Origin: Bacteroidales bacterium
GTDB taxonomy: Bacteria; Bacteroidota; Bacteroidia; Bacteroidales; 4484-276
Direction: 5' to 3'
DNA length: 64,000 bases
NCBI GenBank assembly: GCA_035647615.1
Contig: DASRND010000003.1
Location: 129,135 to 193,134, forward strand
The notes below the pieces were generated by a model. The model saw only the letters and a list, made by a program, of their open reading frames with translations. It did not search any database and was not told the origin of the DNA. A program made the position numbers and the translations under genes. Below are positions 18,196 through 25,915 of the stretch, piece after piece; within the stretch, counting starts at the first letter, position 1, and each line of letters starts with the position of its first letter.

Positions 18196-20364
18196 CTATG
18201 CCAGCGTGTAATCGAGCTGTTTTTTGCGGAGGTCAATCTGTTTTACGCGGATGCGAATCGGGTCGCCAAGTTTAAATTCCTGCCCATTGCGGTGTCCGAT
18301 TACTTTGTAATTATCTTCGTCGAGGTAATAAAAGTCATCCTCCAGATCGCTCAGCCGCACCATGCCTTCGCATTTGTTCGACTTAATTTCGACAAAGATG
18401 CCATACTTGGAAACTCCTGAAATCAATCCGTCGAACTCCTGCCCTATCTTATCCGACATATATTCGGCCTGTTTGTATTTTATCGAAGCGCGCTCGGCCT
18501 CCACCGCTTTGCGCTCCATCTCAGAAGAATGCTTGCATTTCTCTTCGTACTCGGCTTCGCTCGCCGAAGGTTTTTTATCCAGATACTGCTGCAACAACCG
18601 ATGCACCATGAGATCTGGGTACCTACGAATGGGCGATGTAAAATGGGTATAATAAGGAAAAGCCAGCCCGTAGTGACCGATGTTGTGGGTAGAGTATTCG
18701 GCTTTGGCCATGGTACGCACAGCAAGGGATTCTACCATGTTTTCTTCGCCACGGCCATGCACCTGTTCGAATAAATCATTAAACGACTTTGCCAGACTGC
18801 GCTCCGAACCAATACGCATAGTGTAACCCAGCCGGCCGACAAACTGCCTAAACTTGTCGAGCTTCTCAGGCGAAGGCTCGTCGTGCACACGATAGACAAA
18901 CGTTTTGGGAGTGGCTGTTCCACGCTTGCGTCCAATGCGCTCGGCTACTTTGCGATTGGCCAGCAGCATAAAATCTTCGATGAGATGGTTAGATTCTTTG
19001 GGCTCTTTTACATAAACATCCACCGGCTTGCCCTTCTCATCGAGGATAAATTTGACCTCTTCAGTATGGAAGTCGATGGCTCCTTTTTTAAACCGCTCCT
19101 CACGCAGTGCAATGGCTAATCTGTTCAGGGTAGTAATTTCTTCAGCCATGGCGCCTTCACCGGTTTCGATAATGTGCTGTGCTTCGTCGTAGTTGAGCCG
19201 ATGATCGCTGTTGATGATGGTTTTGCCGTACCATTCTTTTATCACCCGAGCCTTATCGTCAAGCTCAAAAATGGCTGAAAAACAGAGTTTGTCTTCCTTA
19301 GGTCTTAAGGAACAAACATTGTTGGAAAGAACCTCGGGCAGCATCGGAATCACCCGGTCGACCAGATAAATGGAAGTAGCTCTGTCGTAAGCCTCGTCGT
19401 CGAGGGCCGATTTTTGTTGCACATAAAACGATACATCGGCGATGTGAATGCCTACCTCGTGGTTTCCGTTTTCGAGCTTTTGATAGGAAAGTGCATCGTC
19501 AAAATCTTTTGCGTCAGCCGGGTCGATGGTAAAAGTGTTAACAGCTCGGCAATCGCGGCGGCGACCGATTTCCTCTTTGGAAATTTCAATTTTAATCTTA
19601 GCAGCATCCTTTTCCACTTCTTTGGAGAAAGACAGCGGGAAGTCATGTTCTACCAGGATGGCTTTCATCTCCACCTCATTGTCGCCTGGGGTTCCGAGCA
19701 CCTCTTCCACTTTCCCAAAAGGATTGTTAGCGTGAGCCGGCCAGTCGGTAATTTCTACCACCACCTTCTGCCCATTTTTTGCGTCTTTGAGTTCGGAGAG
19801 AGGTATAAAAATATCTACAGGCATGGAGCTGCTGTCGGAGACCATAAAGGCAAATTTCTGCGAGCGCTCTATGGTTCCCACAAAACGCGTTTTGGCGCGC
19901 TTTACTATCTCCATTATCCTGCCCTCGAGCTTGTGCCCTTTGCGTTGCGGGAAGAGGCGCACCTGCACCAGATCGCCATGCAGCGCGTGGCCGGTGTGGC
20001 TGCTTCCTATATAAATATCTTCCTCAAGCGCATCGGTGATAATGTAGGCTTTTCCGGTTTGTTTCATGTCGACCTTTCCGGTAATAAGCGCCTGTGTGGT
20101 CACTCTTTCGGGCAGATGCTCGGGGTTGATTTTGAACTTCCCGCGCCGGTATTGCGCCAGAACGTCATTGGACTCCATATCGTGCATGATCTCTTTCACC
20201 AGATTGCGGGCCACAGCATCATTGGCGTCCACAGCTCCTGCCACCTGCTTATAATTAAAAGCTCCGGTGGGATTATTGATAAAAAAATTTTTGATGTTTT
20301 CTTTGAGCGTCTTGTTGGTGTTGCAAGGCTGCTTGCGGCGAGGTGATTTTTTTGATTTTGACAT
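18196..20364 (-). CDS. rnr: ribonuclease R
   Basis: A 722-residue 3'-to-5' exoribonuclease. The order is an N-terminal helix-turn-helix-like region rich in Lys (MSKSKKSPRRKQPCN), two cold-shock domains (about 85-260), the RNB catalytic domain with DPADAKDFDDALS (the four metal-binding Asp residues), and a C-terminal S1 domain (EFDGLISGVSKYGIFVEI) ending QLDYTLA. RNase R degrades structured RNA and takes part in rRNA and tmRNA quality control. It has its own transcript on the minus strand, convergent with guaD after a 67-base gap. Confidence 0.96.
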   Translation of the reverse strand: MSKSKKSPRRKQPCNTNKTLKENIKNFFINNPTGAFNYKQVAGAVDANDAVARNLVKEIMHDMESNDVLAQYRRGKFKINPEHLPERVTTQALITGKVDMKQTGKAYIITDALEEDIYIGSSHTGHALHGDLVQVRLFPQRKGHKLEGRIMEIVKRAKTRFVGTIERSQKFAFMVSDSSSMPVDIFIPLSELKDAKNGQKVVVEITDWPAHANNPFGKVEEVLGTPGDNEVEMKAILVEHDFPLSFSKEVEKDAAKIKIEISKEEIGRRRDCRAVNTFTIDPADAKDFDDALSYQKLENGNHEVGIHIADVSFYVQQKSALDDEAYDRATSIYLVDRVIPMLPEVLSNNVCSLRPKEDKLCFSAIFELDDKARVIKEWYGKTIINSDHRLNYDEAQHIIETGEGAMAEEITTLNRLAIALREERFKKGAIDFHTEEVKFILDEKGKPVDVYVKEPKESNHLIEDFMLLANRKVAERIGRKRGTATPKTFVYRVHDEPSPEKLDKFRQFVGRLGYTMRIGSERSLAKSFNDLFEQVHGRGEENMVESLAVRTMAKAEYSTHNIGHYGLAFPYYTHFTSPIRRYPDLMVHRLLQQYLDKKPSASEAEYEEKCKHSSEMERKAVEAERASIKYKQAEYMSDKIGQEFDGLISGVSKYGIFVEIKSNKCEGMVRLSDLEDDFYYLDEDNYKVIGHRNGQEFKLGDPIRIRVKQIDLRKKQLDYTLA

Positions 20365-20510
20365 ATGAAATGAAAATGAAATGAAGGAACTATATTAATG
20401 ATTTTGAGAAATCATTGCGAAGTTAAACAAATCAACGGCAGAAATGATCATTGGTGTACAGAAGTGTTAAAATTACTGATATTAAAGCACTGGTGTCCGT
20501 TTAAAAACAA

Positions 20511-20658
20511 TAGATTCTTCACTACGCTCAGAATGACAAGGGCTTGCGATGGATTGGAGGAGGGAGGGCTAAGTCGGCGGCTCCGCCGCCGACTTAGCCC
20601 TCCTAAAAACCCTAATGCCTTGTCATTCTGAACGAAACGCAGTGGAGTGAAGAATCTA
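20511..20658. repeat. 148-bp inverted-repeat (MITE-like) element with a GC-rich hairpin core
   Basis: Outer arms: TAGATTCTTCACT...CAGAATGACAAGG at 20511-20541 pairs with CCTTGTCATTCTG...AGTGAAGAATCTA ending at 20658; the right arm is about ten bases longer. Core: an 18-base perfect arm pair at 20563-20580 and 20586-20603 with a five-base loop (GGAGGGCTAAGTCGGCGG and its complement). The AGATTCTTCACT/CAGAATGACA sequence is a familiar dispersed repeat in Bacteroidota. Confidence 0.75.
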
Positions 20659-20917
20659 TTTAAAGGAAATTATGTTTACCGGACAACAATGATATTAAAG
20701 TTGGGATTTCCAACTTACCGACGGCTTCTTCTGGCATTTTATTTTATGGCTTAAAAATATTGAAGAGGGTGATTTCACAAAACGAATCTGGCCGGGTCTA
20801 AATTTAAAAATGTGCTTTTGGGATTATTTGAAACTTTTCATTGCCAAAATATTCTTTCAACTAAAAAAATAGGCGGTAAAAACAAACCCCAAAAGCCCGA
20901 AAACCGTCGCACTGCGC

Positions 20918-21058
20918 GGCAGGGATTGGAGCGGCACCCCGACGCAGCAGCGGCTGATGTTTTTGTTGGCGGGCAGCGGCTGACAACGGAAGCCCCTGTA
21001 CCGCCTACAAAAACACAGCCGGTGCAAGACGGGTATAGCGGAAAGCCCATATGGCCGC
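20918..21058 (+). ncRNA. candidate structured RNA or repeat element
   Basis: A long imperfect stem of about 20 pairs joins 20951-20972 with 21001-21021 (one bulge, one mismatch; the arms include TGTTTTTG and CAAAAACA). It is enclosed by two facing purine-rich segments, GGGATTGGAGCGGCACCCCG (20922-20941) and CGGGTATAGCGGAAAGCCC (21030-21048), which can pair at their GGG/CCC ends and leave internal loops. I have the impression that this TTGGAGCGGCA...ATAGCGGAAAGCC pair recurs in Bacteroidota intergenic regions, but I cannot name an Rfam family. It lies 30 bases before the HD-domain gene, so a role as its leader is also possible. The strand is assumed from that gene. Confidence 0.45.
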
Positions 21059-21088
21059 CCAAATAAAAATATTTCTATCATTGCAGCT

Positions 21089-21766
21089 ATGAAAAAACAG
21101 AAAATGCCTTTCACTGCAGAAGAGCAGCGTGTGCTGCAGCAGGCCGAAGATTTTGTGAAAAAACAACTTGCCGGGGCGGAGGGTGGCCACGACTGGTGGC
21201 ACGTGTTGAGGGTGCGGAATACAGCGCGGACGCTGGCGCAGCAAGAGGCCGTGGATACGTATGTGACGGAGCTGGCGGCGCTGCTGCATGATGTGGCTGA
21301 CGCCAAATTTTATGGTGGCGACGAAGAGAAAGGACCGCTCCTGGCCGATGCGTTTTTGGAGTCGCAGCAGGTAGCGCCAGAAGTTCGGGAGCATGTGCTA
21401 AATATCATCCGACACATGTCGTTTAAAAATAGCCTGGAAGAACAACGCTTTTGGTCGGCTGAGATGGCCGTAATGCAGGATGCCGACCGGCTGGATGCGA
21501 TGGGCGCTATCGGCATAGCGCGTGCTTTTAATTATGGCGGTTTTAAAAACCGGCTGCTTTACGATCCGGCAGTAAAACCTCGTCAGCAAATGACCAAAGA
21601 AGAATACAAAAGCAGCGAGGCGCCAACGATCAATCATTTTTATGAGAAGCTGCTGCTGCTAAAAGATAAGATGAATACTACCGCTGGTCGCGCCATGGCG
21701 GTGGAGCGTCATGATTTTATGCTACAGTTTCTCGAGCAGTTTTATAAAGAGTGGGAAGGGAAATAA
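21089..21766 (+). CDS. HD-domain phosphohydrolase
   Basis: A 225-residue protein of the HD superfamily, similar in layout to the YedJ-type predicted hydrolases. Metal-binding residues are clear: GGHDWWHVLRV (first His), LAALLHDVADAK (the HD pair), a later His in HVLNIIRHMSF and an Asp in MQDADRLDAMGAIGIAR. The NYGGFKNRLLYDP segment and the C-terminal helical tail fit the same group. HD enzymes hydrolyse phosphates of nucleotides or other small molecules; the substrate is unknown. It follows the structured element at 20.9-21.06 kb and may be read with the small gene at 21987. Confidence 0.88.
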   Translation: MKKQKMPFTAEEQRVLQQAEDFVKKQLAGAEGGHDWWHVLRVRNTARTLAQQEAVDTYVTELAALLHDVADAKFYGGDEEKGPLLADAFLESQQVAPEVREHVLNIIRHMSFKNSLEEQRFWSAEMAVMQDADRLDAMGAIGIARAFNYGGFKNRLLYDPAVKPRQQMTKEEYKSSEAPTINHFYEKLLLLKDKMNTTAGRAMAVERHDFMLQFLEQFYKEWEGK

Positions 21767-21857
21767 TTTCAAAAGTAGCCAGGCCTTCTCAGCCAGCGTT
21801 TCTCTCCCACCCTTCTCCGCCAGATGGCAGAAAGAGAGCTTCCATTCGTCTTTAGCA

Positions 21858-21873
21858 GAGGAGCCGGGTGAGG
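21858..21873 (-). repeat. dispersed CCTCACCCGGCTCCTC motif
   Basis: This 16-mer in the gap after the HD gene is the reverse complement of a near-identical sequence at 13961-13980. It is probably a fragment of a dispersed intergenic repeat. Confidence 0.4.
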
Positions 21874-21986
21874 CAATATCGCGAATTCCATTACTTTTGT
21901 AAGCCTGCGTGACGGCCAAATATGTATCGGCCGGATTATCTGCGCGCAGACAGACCAAAGACTGATTATCTAAAAAATAAACGAAA

Positions 21987-22403
21987 ATGAATCTTCCTGA
22001 AGAAATTACCAACCTTTTGGACCATTGCCGTAATTATGGCTACGACCTGCTGCTGGAAACCGGTGAGCTGTTTCCTTTTGGAGCACTCACCGACGCCAAC
22101 GGTCGTACCCATCACCGCGAGGAAGAAATCGATACGAAACATATCCCCAGCAACGGCCAAATTATGGAACGACTGCTCGCGTATTTCCAAACGCAATTTG
22201 AACAGCACGAGGCTCATGGCTATGTGCTGGCTTATGAATCCAGCGTGCAGCTCGACGCCGAAACCGCAACCGATGCCCTCGCTGTGGATATTCGCTACCG
22301 CGGCCACGAGGATCTTCCGTTGTTTTATTTCCCGTTCAGCATGGAAGCTGATGATCTGGTGCGCTTTGGAGAAGTCTTTGCTGTGAAGCGGGAGGAGAAA
22401 TAA
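21987..22403 (+). CDS. small conserved hypothetical protein
   Basis: A 138-residue acidic, soluble protein without signal peptide or membrane segment. The visible pattern (MNLPEEITNLLDHCRNYGY, ELFPFGALTDANG, then VDIRYRGHEDLPLFYFPF) suggests a small alpha/beta protein. I recognise similar unnamed proteins in Bacteroidota but cannot give a function. It starts with a clean ATG after an A-rich stretch, 220 bases behind the HD-domain gene. Confidence 0.65.
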   Translation: MNLPEEITNLLDHCRNYGYDLLLETGELFPFGALTDANGRTHHREEEIDTKHIPSNGQIMERLLAYFQTQFEQHEAHGYVLAYESSVQLDAETATDALAVDIRYRGHEDLPLFYFPFSMEADDLVRFGEVFAVKREEK

Positions 22404-22483
22404 TCCTAACCGAAAGGTTAGATACAGCATCAATAACAAGATCTTTGCTATCGATTAAATATAATAATGAGCTCTGGCTTTCT

Positions 22484-23626
22484 TTAAAGCAAATGCCGCA
22501 GCGGCAAAATAAGCCATTCGAAAAATCGCTGTATTAGCGGGCGCCGTTTCCATGCATCATAGTCGAAAGGATCGCACATATCCATGGTCTGACTGATGTG
22601 TTCGCTAACCATACCTGAAATATGGGCATCCTCGCCGGTAAGAACAATCTCATGCATGTAACGGAAGCTGCGGTAATCGAAGTTTGGGGAACCCAAACTA
22701 AATATCTTCCCGTCGACGAGCATCAGCTTAGCGTGCAAATTGTGCATGGTATAATAATAAAACCGGACGTTGTGTCTGTGCAACAACTCCAGGTAGCGAC
22801 CGCGCAAAATATCCACCATACGCACGTCGCTGTGCCGGGGAATAATCACCCGCACCTTCACACCACGGGCAGCAGCATCTATCATTGCTTTGCGCAGATT
22901 AAACCCCGGCAAAAAATAAGGGGTTTCTATGGTGATAGAGTGCCGGGCATGTTTTATCAGATATTCATACCGATTCTTTATTTTTTGTCGTGTGATGCTG
23001 GGAACGTCACGCAGTATCTCCAGATTTTCCCACCGCAAAATTCGCGTATAGTGCCGGCGGTATCGGATGTAGCTGTTGTAGATTTTAAAATCCTGATAAA
23101 AAATCTTCTTAAAATTGGTGGCAATTTCACCGCAAATGCGCAACATGCTCTCGCGCCATATCAGATTGTAATCGGTGAGATTGGAAGAACCGATGTAAGA
23201 GATTATGTCGTCGATAATGAGGAGCTTGCGGTGGTTACGGCGGTGGCTCCGGGTAAAGAAATCGATGTTGATTCTTATCTTCTGGAAGAAACGCACTTCT
23301 CCACCGGCAGCTTCTAGTTCGGCAAAGAAACCGTCGGGGATGCCGCTGCCGCCCCACGAGTCGATGAGCAGCTTTACCTCTACCCCTGCCTGAGCCACTA
23401 ACGTAAGCGCATCTCTGAAGCGTATGCCCATGGTCTGATAGCTGAACTTGTACAACTCAATAAAGACGTACCTGTGCGCCGCCATGATGTCGTCGAGCAT
23501 GGCGTTGTAATATTTGATGGGATCATCGTAAAGAATGGCGTCGGTCGTCTCTGCGTTCACAATATCATTGTATTTTGTCTGCCAAAAGTAAGCGTTATTC
23601 TTCAATAAAAAATATCCCACCACCAT
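22484..23626 (-). CDS. phospholipase D-like / cardiolipin synthase-type protein
   Basis: About 380 residues with the two HKD motifs of the PLD superfamily: HRKLLIID followed by YIGSSNL (near residue 140), and HAKLMLVD followed by LGSPNFDYRS (near 310). Each contributes His and Lys to one active site. The architecture fits a bacterial cardiolipin synthase or related transphosphatidylase, but the usual N-terminal membrane helices are missing apart from a short hydrophobic start (MVVGYFLL), so a soluble PLD hydrolase is possible. ATG 23626 makes it overlap the upstream gene by 32 bases; starts further inside (GTG or TTG) would remove the overlap. Confidence 0.85.
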   Translation of the reverse strand: MVVGYFLLKNNAYFWQTKYNDIVNAETTDAILYDDPIKYYNAMLDDIMAAHRYVFIELYKFSYQTMGIRFRDALTLVAQAGVEVKLLIDSWGGSGIPDGFFAELEAAGGEVRFFQKIRINIDFFTRSHRRNHRKLLIIDDIISYIGSSNLTDYNLIWRESMLRICGEIATNFKKIFYQDFKIYNSYIRYRRHYTRILRWENLEILRDVPSITRQKIKNRYEYLIKHARHSITIETPYFLPGFNLRKAMIDAAARGVKVRVIIPRHSDVRMVDILRGRYLELLHRHNVRFYYYTMHNLHAKLMLVDGKIFSLGSPNFDYRSFRYMHEIVLTGEDAHISGMVSEHISQTMDMCDPFDYDAWKRRPLIQRFFEWLILPLRHLL

Positions 23627-24290
23627 CAAAAGGCGCTACGCCGGCAGTAAGCCAATGAGTTTTATATCCTGCATCAGCAGCAAAGACTTCTATTTCGGCG
23701 CTTTGCGCAAAGCTTTCTTGTCCGGCCAGCACATACAATGTATCGTGCAATATGCCGCAGCACCCACCAAAAAATCCGTTACCGAAACCTGGCAGCCTCA
23801 CTTGTCGCGGATCGACAAATAAGGTCTCAATGCCGGCTTGTTCTAATATCCGCCCGATGCCCGGATCGGAAGTGAGAGCATACTTCTCTCCCACCATCAT
23901 CAGGTTGCAGCGCGTGTAGCCCTGTTTTACGGCAAGTACATTTTTATTAATACAAAGATCGGTGATGGCCCGATCGGTGATGGCCGGGTGATGGATCAAA
24001 TATTTGTTCGTTACCACAGCATTGTAATGCGCTGTGGCGGGATATTTCATCCCCAACGGACTATCGCCAAAAATGGTTTTTATTCCATGAGATAGGAGTG
24101 TTTCCAGATAATGCGCCGGAAGATCGGGCGCCACAACCAGCTCCTGCCCTGCCCTGCAAAAGAAAATATCAGGATGACCAGAAATGGCAGGATAAACGAT
24201 GCCGTCAGTCGCGAGCTCAAGCAACTGCCCCATTGCGCTAAGCGCCACTTTGGCCATAGCCGGTATTTTAGCATCAACGATAATCAACAT
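23595..24290 (-). CDS. DUF6873-like protein (guanidino-modifying-enzyme fold)
   Basis: A 231-residue protein. The pattern PFDGGGIFFIEE at the C terminus and GGCCGILHDTLYVLAG in the middle recall the propeller fold of guanidino-modifying enzymes (agmatine deiminase, arginine deiminase), and I believe it belongs to the family named DUF6873. The Cys in GGCCG could be catalytic but the canonical order of catalytic residues cannot be verified by eye. Its 5' end overlaps the 3' end of the radical SAM gene by 17 bases and its 3' end overlaps the PLD gene, so the three are cotranscribed. The reaction is unknown. Confidence 0.6.
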   Translation of the reverse strand: MLIIVDAKIPAMAKVALSAMGQLLELATDGIVYPAISGHPDIFFCRAGQELVVAPDLPAHYLETLLSHGIKTIFGDSPLGMKYPATAHYNAVVTNKYLIHHPAITDRAITDLCINKNVLAVKQGYTRCNLMMVGEKYALTSDPGIGRILEQAGIETLFVDPRQVRLPGFGNGFFGGCCGILHDTLYVLAGQESFAQSAEIEVFAADAGYKTHWLTAGVAPFDGGGIFFIEE

Positions 24291-25275
24291 AAAAGTCGCG
24301 GGCTTTTAGTGCAGGATCTGCTACAAAACGTACTTTCCTAAAATGCTTTTCGAGCATCCGCCGGTTCGTCGCCCGGTGACCAATGGCGGCATTGCGCACC
24401 TGCGCAGCTACATGGATAATTATCTCGTTATAATCGTTTGGATTTTCGATTTGAATCAGCTTTTGCCGCCAAAGCTCTGTGCGCACCAGTTCGCCAAACG
24501 CCACATGAAAAGGGCCGGCCACCAGCGCATTGCCATCCAGCAACCCTATAGAAGGGTGCAGACCCATGCGAATAATACGGATGCCAGCAGTTTCGAAAAT
24601 AGGCACCAGCTCAGTTACCAGATCAACAGCCTCTTGCAAACTTTGCGGCGTATATTCGCCACGCTCATACATTTGGGCCATTGGCGTTCCGCGTACCACC
24701 ACAGCCGGATAAATACGCACATCGTCCGCCATCATCGCTACAAATTGTTTGGCTGTAGCCACAGATTTTTCTTTTGTGTCGCCGGGCAAGCCGGTCATCA
24801 TCTGCAGGCCAAGGCGCAGACCTGAAGCTTTTATCCTTCGTGCAGTTTTTTCTACACAAGCATCATCGTGCCCGCGCTCCGAAAGATGCAGCACTTCATT
24901 ATCCATCGACTGCGCGCCAAGCTCAACAGTTCCTACCTTCATCCTTAGCAACAACTCTAGCGCACGGTCGTCGATCATATCAGGGCGCGTTGAAAGGCGA
25001 ATGCTTTGCACCTGCCCCTGTGCTAAAAAAGGCTGCACCGCATGCAGCAAGGTTTCCTGGCGCACCAATGCCAATCCAGTAAAAGTACCACCGAAAAATC
25101 CCACCTCTATCACCGCATCCGCAGGCAGGGTAGCCAAATGCTCGCGAATAATATCCTTTACAGAAGCAGCATCGGGCACCGCGCTGTGGCCGGCAATAGC
25201 ATGCTGGTCGCAATAGATACAGCGATGCGGACACGCTTGCATCGGAATAAATATCGGTATGGTAAAATGACGCAT
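24274..25275 (-). CDS. Elp3-like radical SAM protein
   Basis: The 333-residue protein has the radical SAM CX3CX2C cluster (Cys15, Cys19, Cys22 in ACPHRCIYC), followed by GFFGGTFTGL, the SAM-binding STRPD and LGAQSMDNEVL motifs and GLQMMTGLPGDT, which are typical of the Elp3/coproporphyrinogen-oxidase-like subgroup. There is no acetyltransferase domain, so it is not full Elp3. It may modify tRNA or a small molecule. It overlaps the DUF6873-like gene by 17 bases and starts three bases after the end of the cysteine-rich protein gene. Confidence 0.87.
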   Translation of the reverse strand: MRHFTIPIFIPMQACPHRCIYCDQHAIAGHSAVPDAASVKDIIREHLATLPADAVIEVGFFGGTFTGLALVRQETLLHAVQPFLAQGQVQSIRLSTRPDMIDDRALELLLRMKVGTVELGAQSMDNEVLHLSERGHDDACVEKTARRIKASGLRLGLQMMTGLPGDTKEKSVATAKQFVAMMADDVRIYPAVVVRGTPMAQMYERGEYTPQSLQEAVDLVTELVPIFETAGIRIIRMGLHPSIGLLDGNALVAGPFHVAFGELVRTELWRQKLIQIENPNDYNEIIIHVAAQVRNAAIGHRATNRRMLEKHFRKVRFVADPALKARDFYVDYR

Positions 25276-25278
25276 GGT

Positions 25279-25476
25279 TTAAAGTTTCGGCTGTGCAATT
25301 TCATTCAGGCAGTCGGGACACAGGCAGCTTGAGTATTTGCCGGTGAGTTCCGAGAGTTTGTGGGGAGGTACAAAAACGCTGCTGCACCAGCATTTGCCCG
25401 ATGGGTTACAGGTGAAGTTTTTTCCGCAGCGCGGACACAGGGTCAGCGCCGGAGCAGGGTGGAGATTATTCGTCAT
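25279..25476 (-). CDS. cysteine-rich CWC family protein
   Basis: A 65-residue protein with eight cysteines: CPRCGKNFTC (14, 17, 23), GKCWC (29, 31) and CLCPDC (51, 53, 56). This matches the small cysteine-rich CWC family, presumed zinc-binding. Function is not known. It lies three bases before the radical SAM gene and its 5' end overlaps the 3' end of folB by 11 bases, so it is part of the same minus-strand operon. Confidence 0.8.
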   Translation of the reverse strand: MTNNLHPAPALTLCPRCGKNFTCNPSGKCWCSSVFVPPHKLSELTGKYSSCLCPDCLNEIAQPKL

Positions 25477-25825
25477 CAGTATCCAGCGTTATGCTTACGC
25501 TGCCCACCTTTCCGCCCAGCGGCGGATTCATCTTTGCAATCCTTATGCTTGCATGCGTTATCTGCGCAAACTGCGACATAACCACGTCCAGAATGCGGCG
25601 CCCCAAATGTTCCAGCAGGTTCGATTTTACCACCATCTGTGCTTTTACCACCAGGTACACCTCCTGATAATTGATGGTCCCACTCAGTTTATCGCTGGTC
25701 TCTGCCTGACGCGTATCAGTTTCCAGCATCAGATCAACCACAAAGCGCGTCCCGATAATCTGTTCCTCACTGAAACATCCGTGATACGCAAAAAACTCCA
25801 TTCCTTCAATTGCGATCTTTCCCAT
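25466..25825 (-). CDS. folB: dihydroneopterin aldolase
   Basis: I use ATG 25825, giving 119 residues from MGKIAIEGMEFFAYHGCF; the frame is open further up, but that part is not family-like. FolB cleaves dihydroneopterin to hydroxymethyl-dihydropterin in folate synthesis. The family features are EGMEFFAYHGCFSEEQ near the start (with the conserved YHG), TINYQEVYLVV, LLEHLGRRILD and a C-terminal strand with KMNPPLGG. It is followed by the cysteine-rich protein gene with an 11-base overlap. The gltX gene ends upstream of it at 25916 on the same strand. Confidence 0.93.
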   Translation of the reverse strand: MGKIAIEGMEFFAYHGCFSEEQIIGTRFVVDLMLETDTRQAETSDKLSGTINYQEVYLVVKAQMVVKSNLLEHLGRRILDVVMSQFAQITHASIRIAKMNPPLGGKVGSVSITLDTDDE

Positions 25826-25915
25826 AACAACGATTTTTTTAATAATCCTTTTTATAATTAAGTGGGCACAAGTACAACCTGCAAACAAATTCCAAAAGTC
25901 AAAACAAAAAACTAT

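Larger units (their letters stand above)
20365..21088. other. 724-bp gap with an inverted repeat and a structured RNA-like element
   Basis: No credible protein gene is seen. The left half holds the long inverted repeat at 20511-20658 and the right half the structured element at about 20918-21058, both listed separately. Open frames that cross these structures on both strands show no family resemblance and I leave them out. Confidence 0.7.

Noticed and set aside
19414-20346. 310-codon frame opposite rnr
   Set aside because: RNase R on the other strand has intact motifs; the antisense frame has no recognisable family and follows the codon pattern of the sense gene.
20398-20631. Plus-strand 77-codon frame in the inverted repeat
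   Set aside because: It is entirely inside the AGATTCTTCACT inverted-repeat element.
20812-21066. Plus-strand 84-codon frame across the structured element
   Set aside because: It runs through a strong stem and both loop segments and shows no protein-like composition; the DNA structure explains it better. The opposite-strand frame at 20857-21306 fails for the same reason and also overlaps the HD-domain gene.
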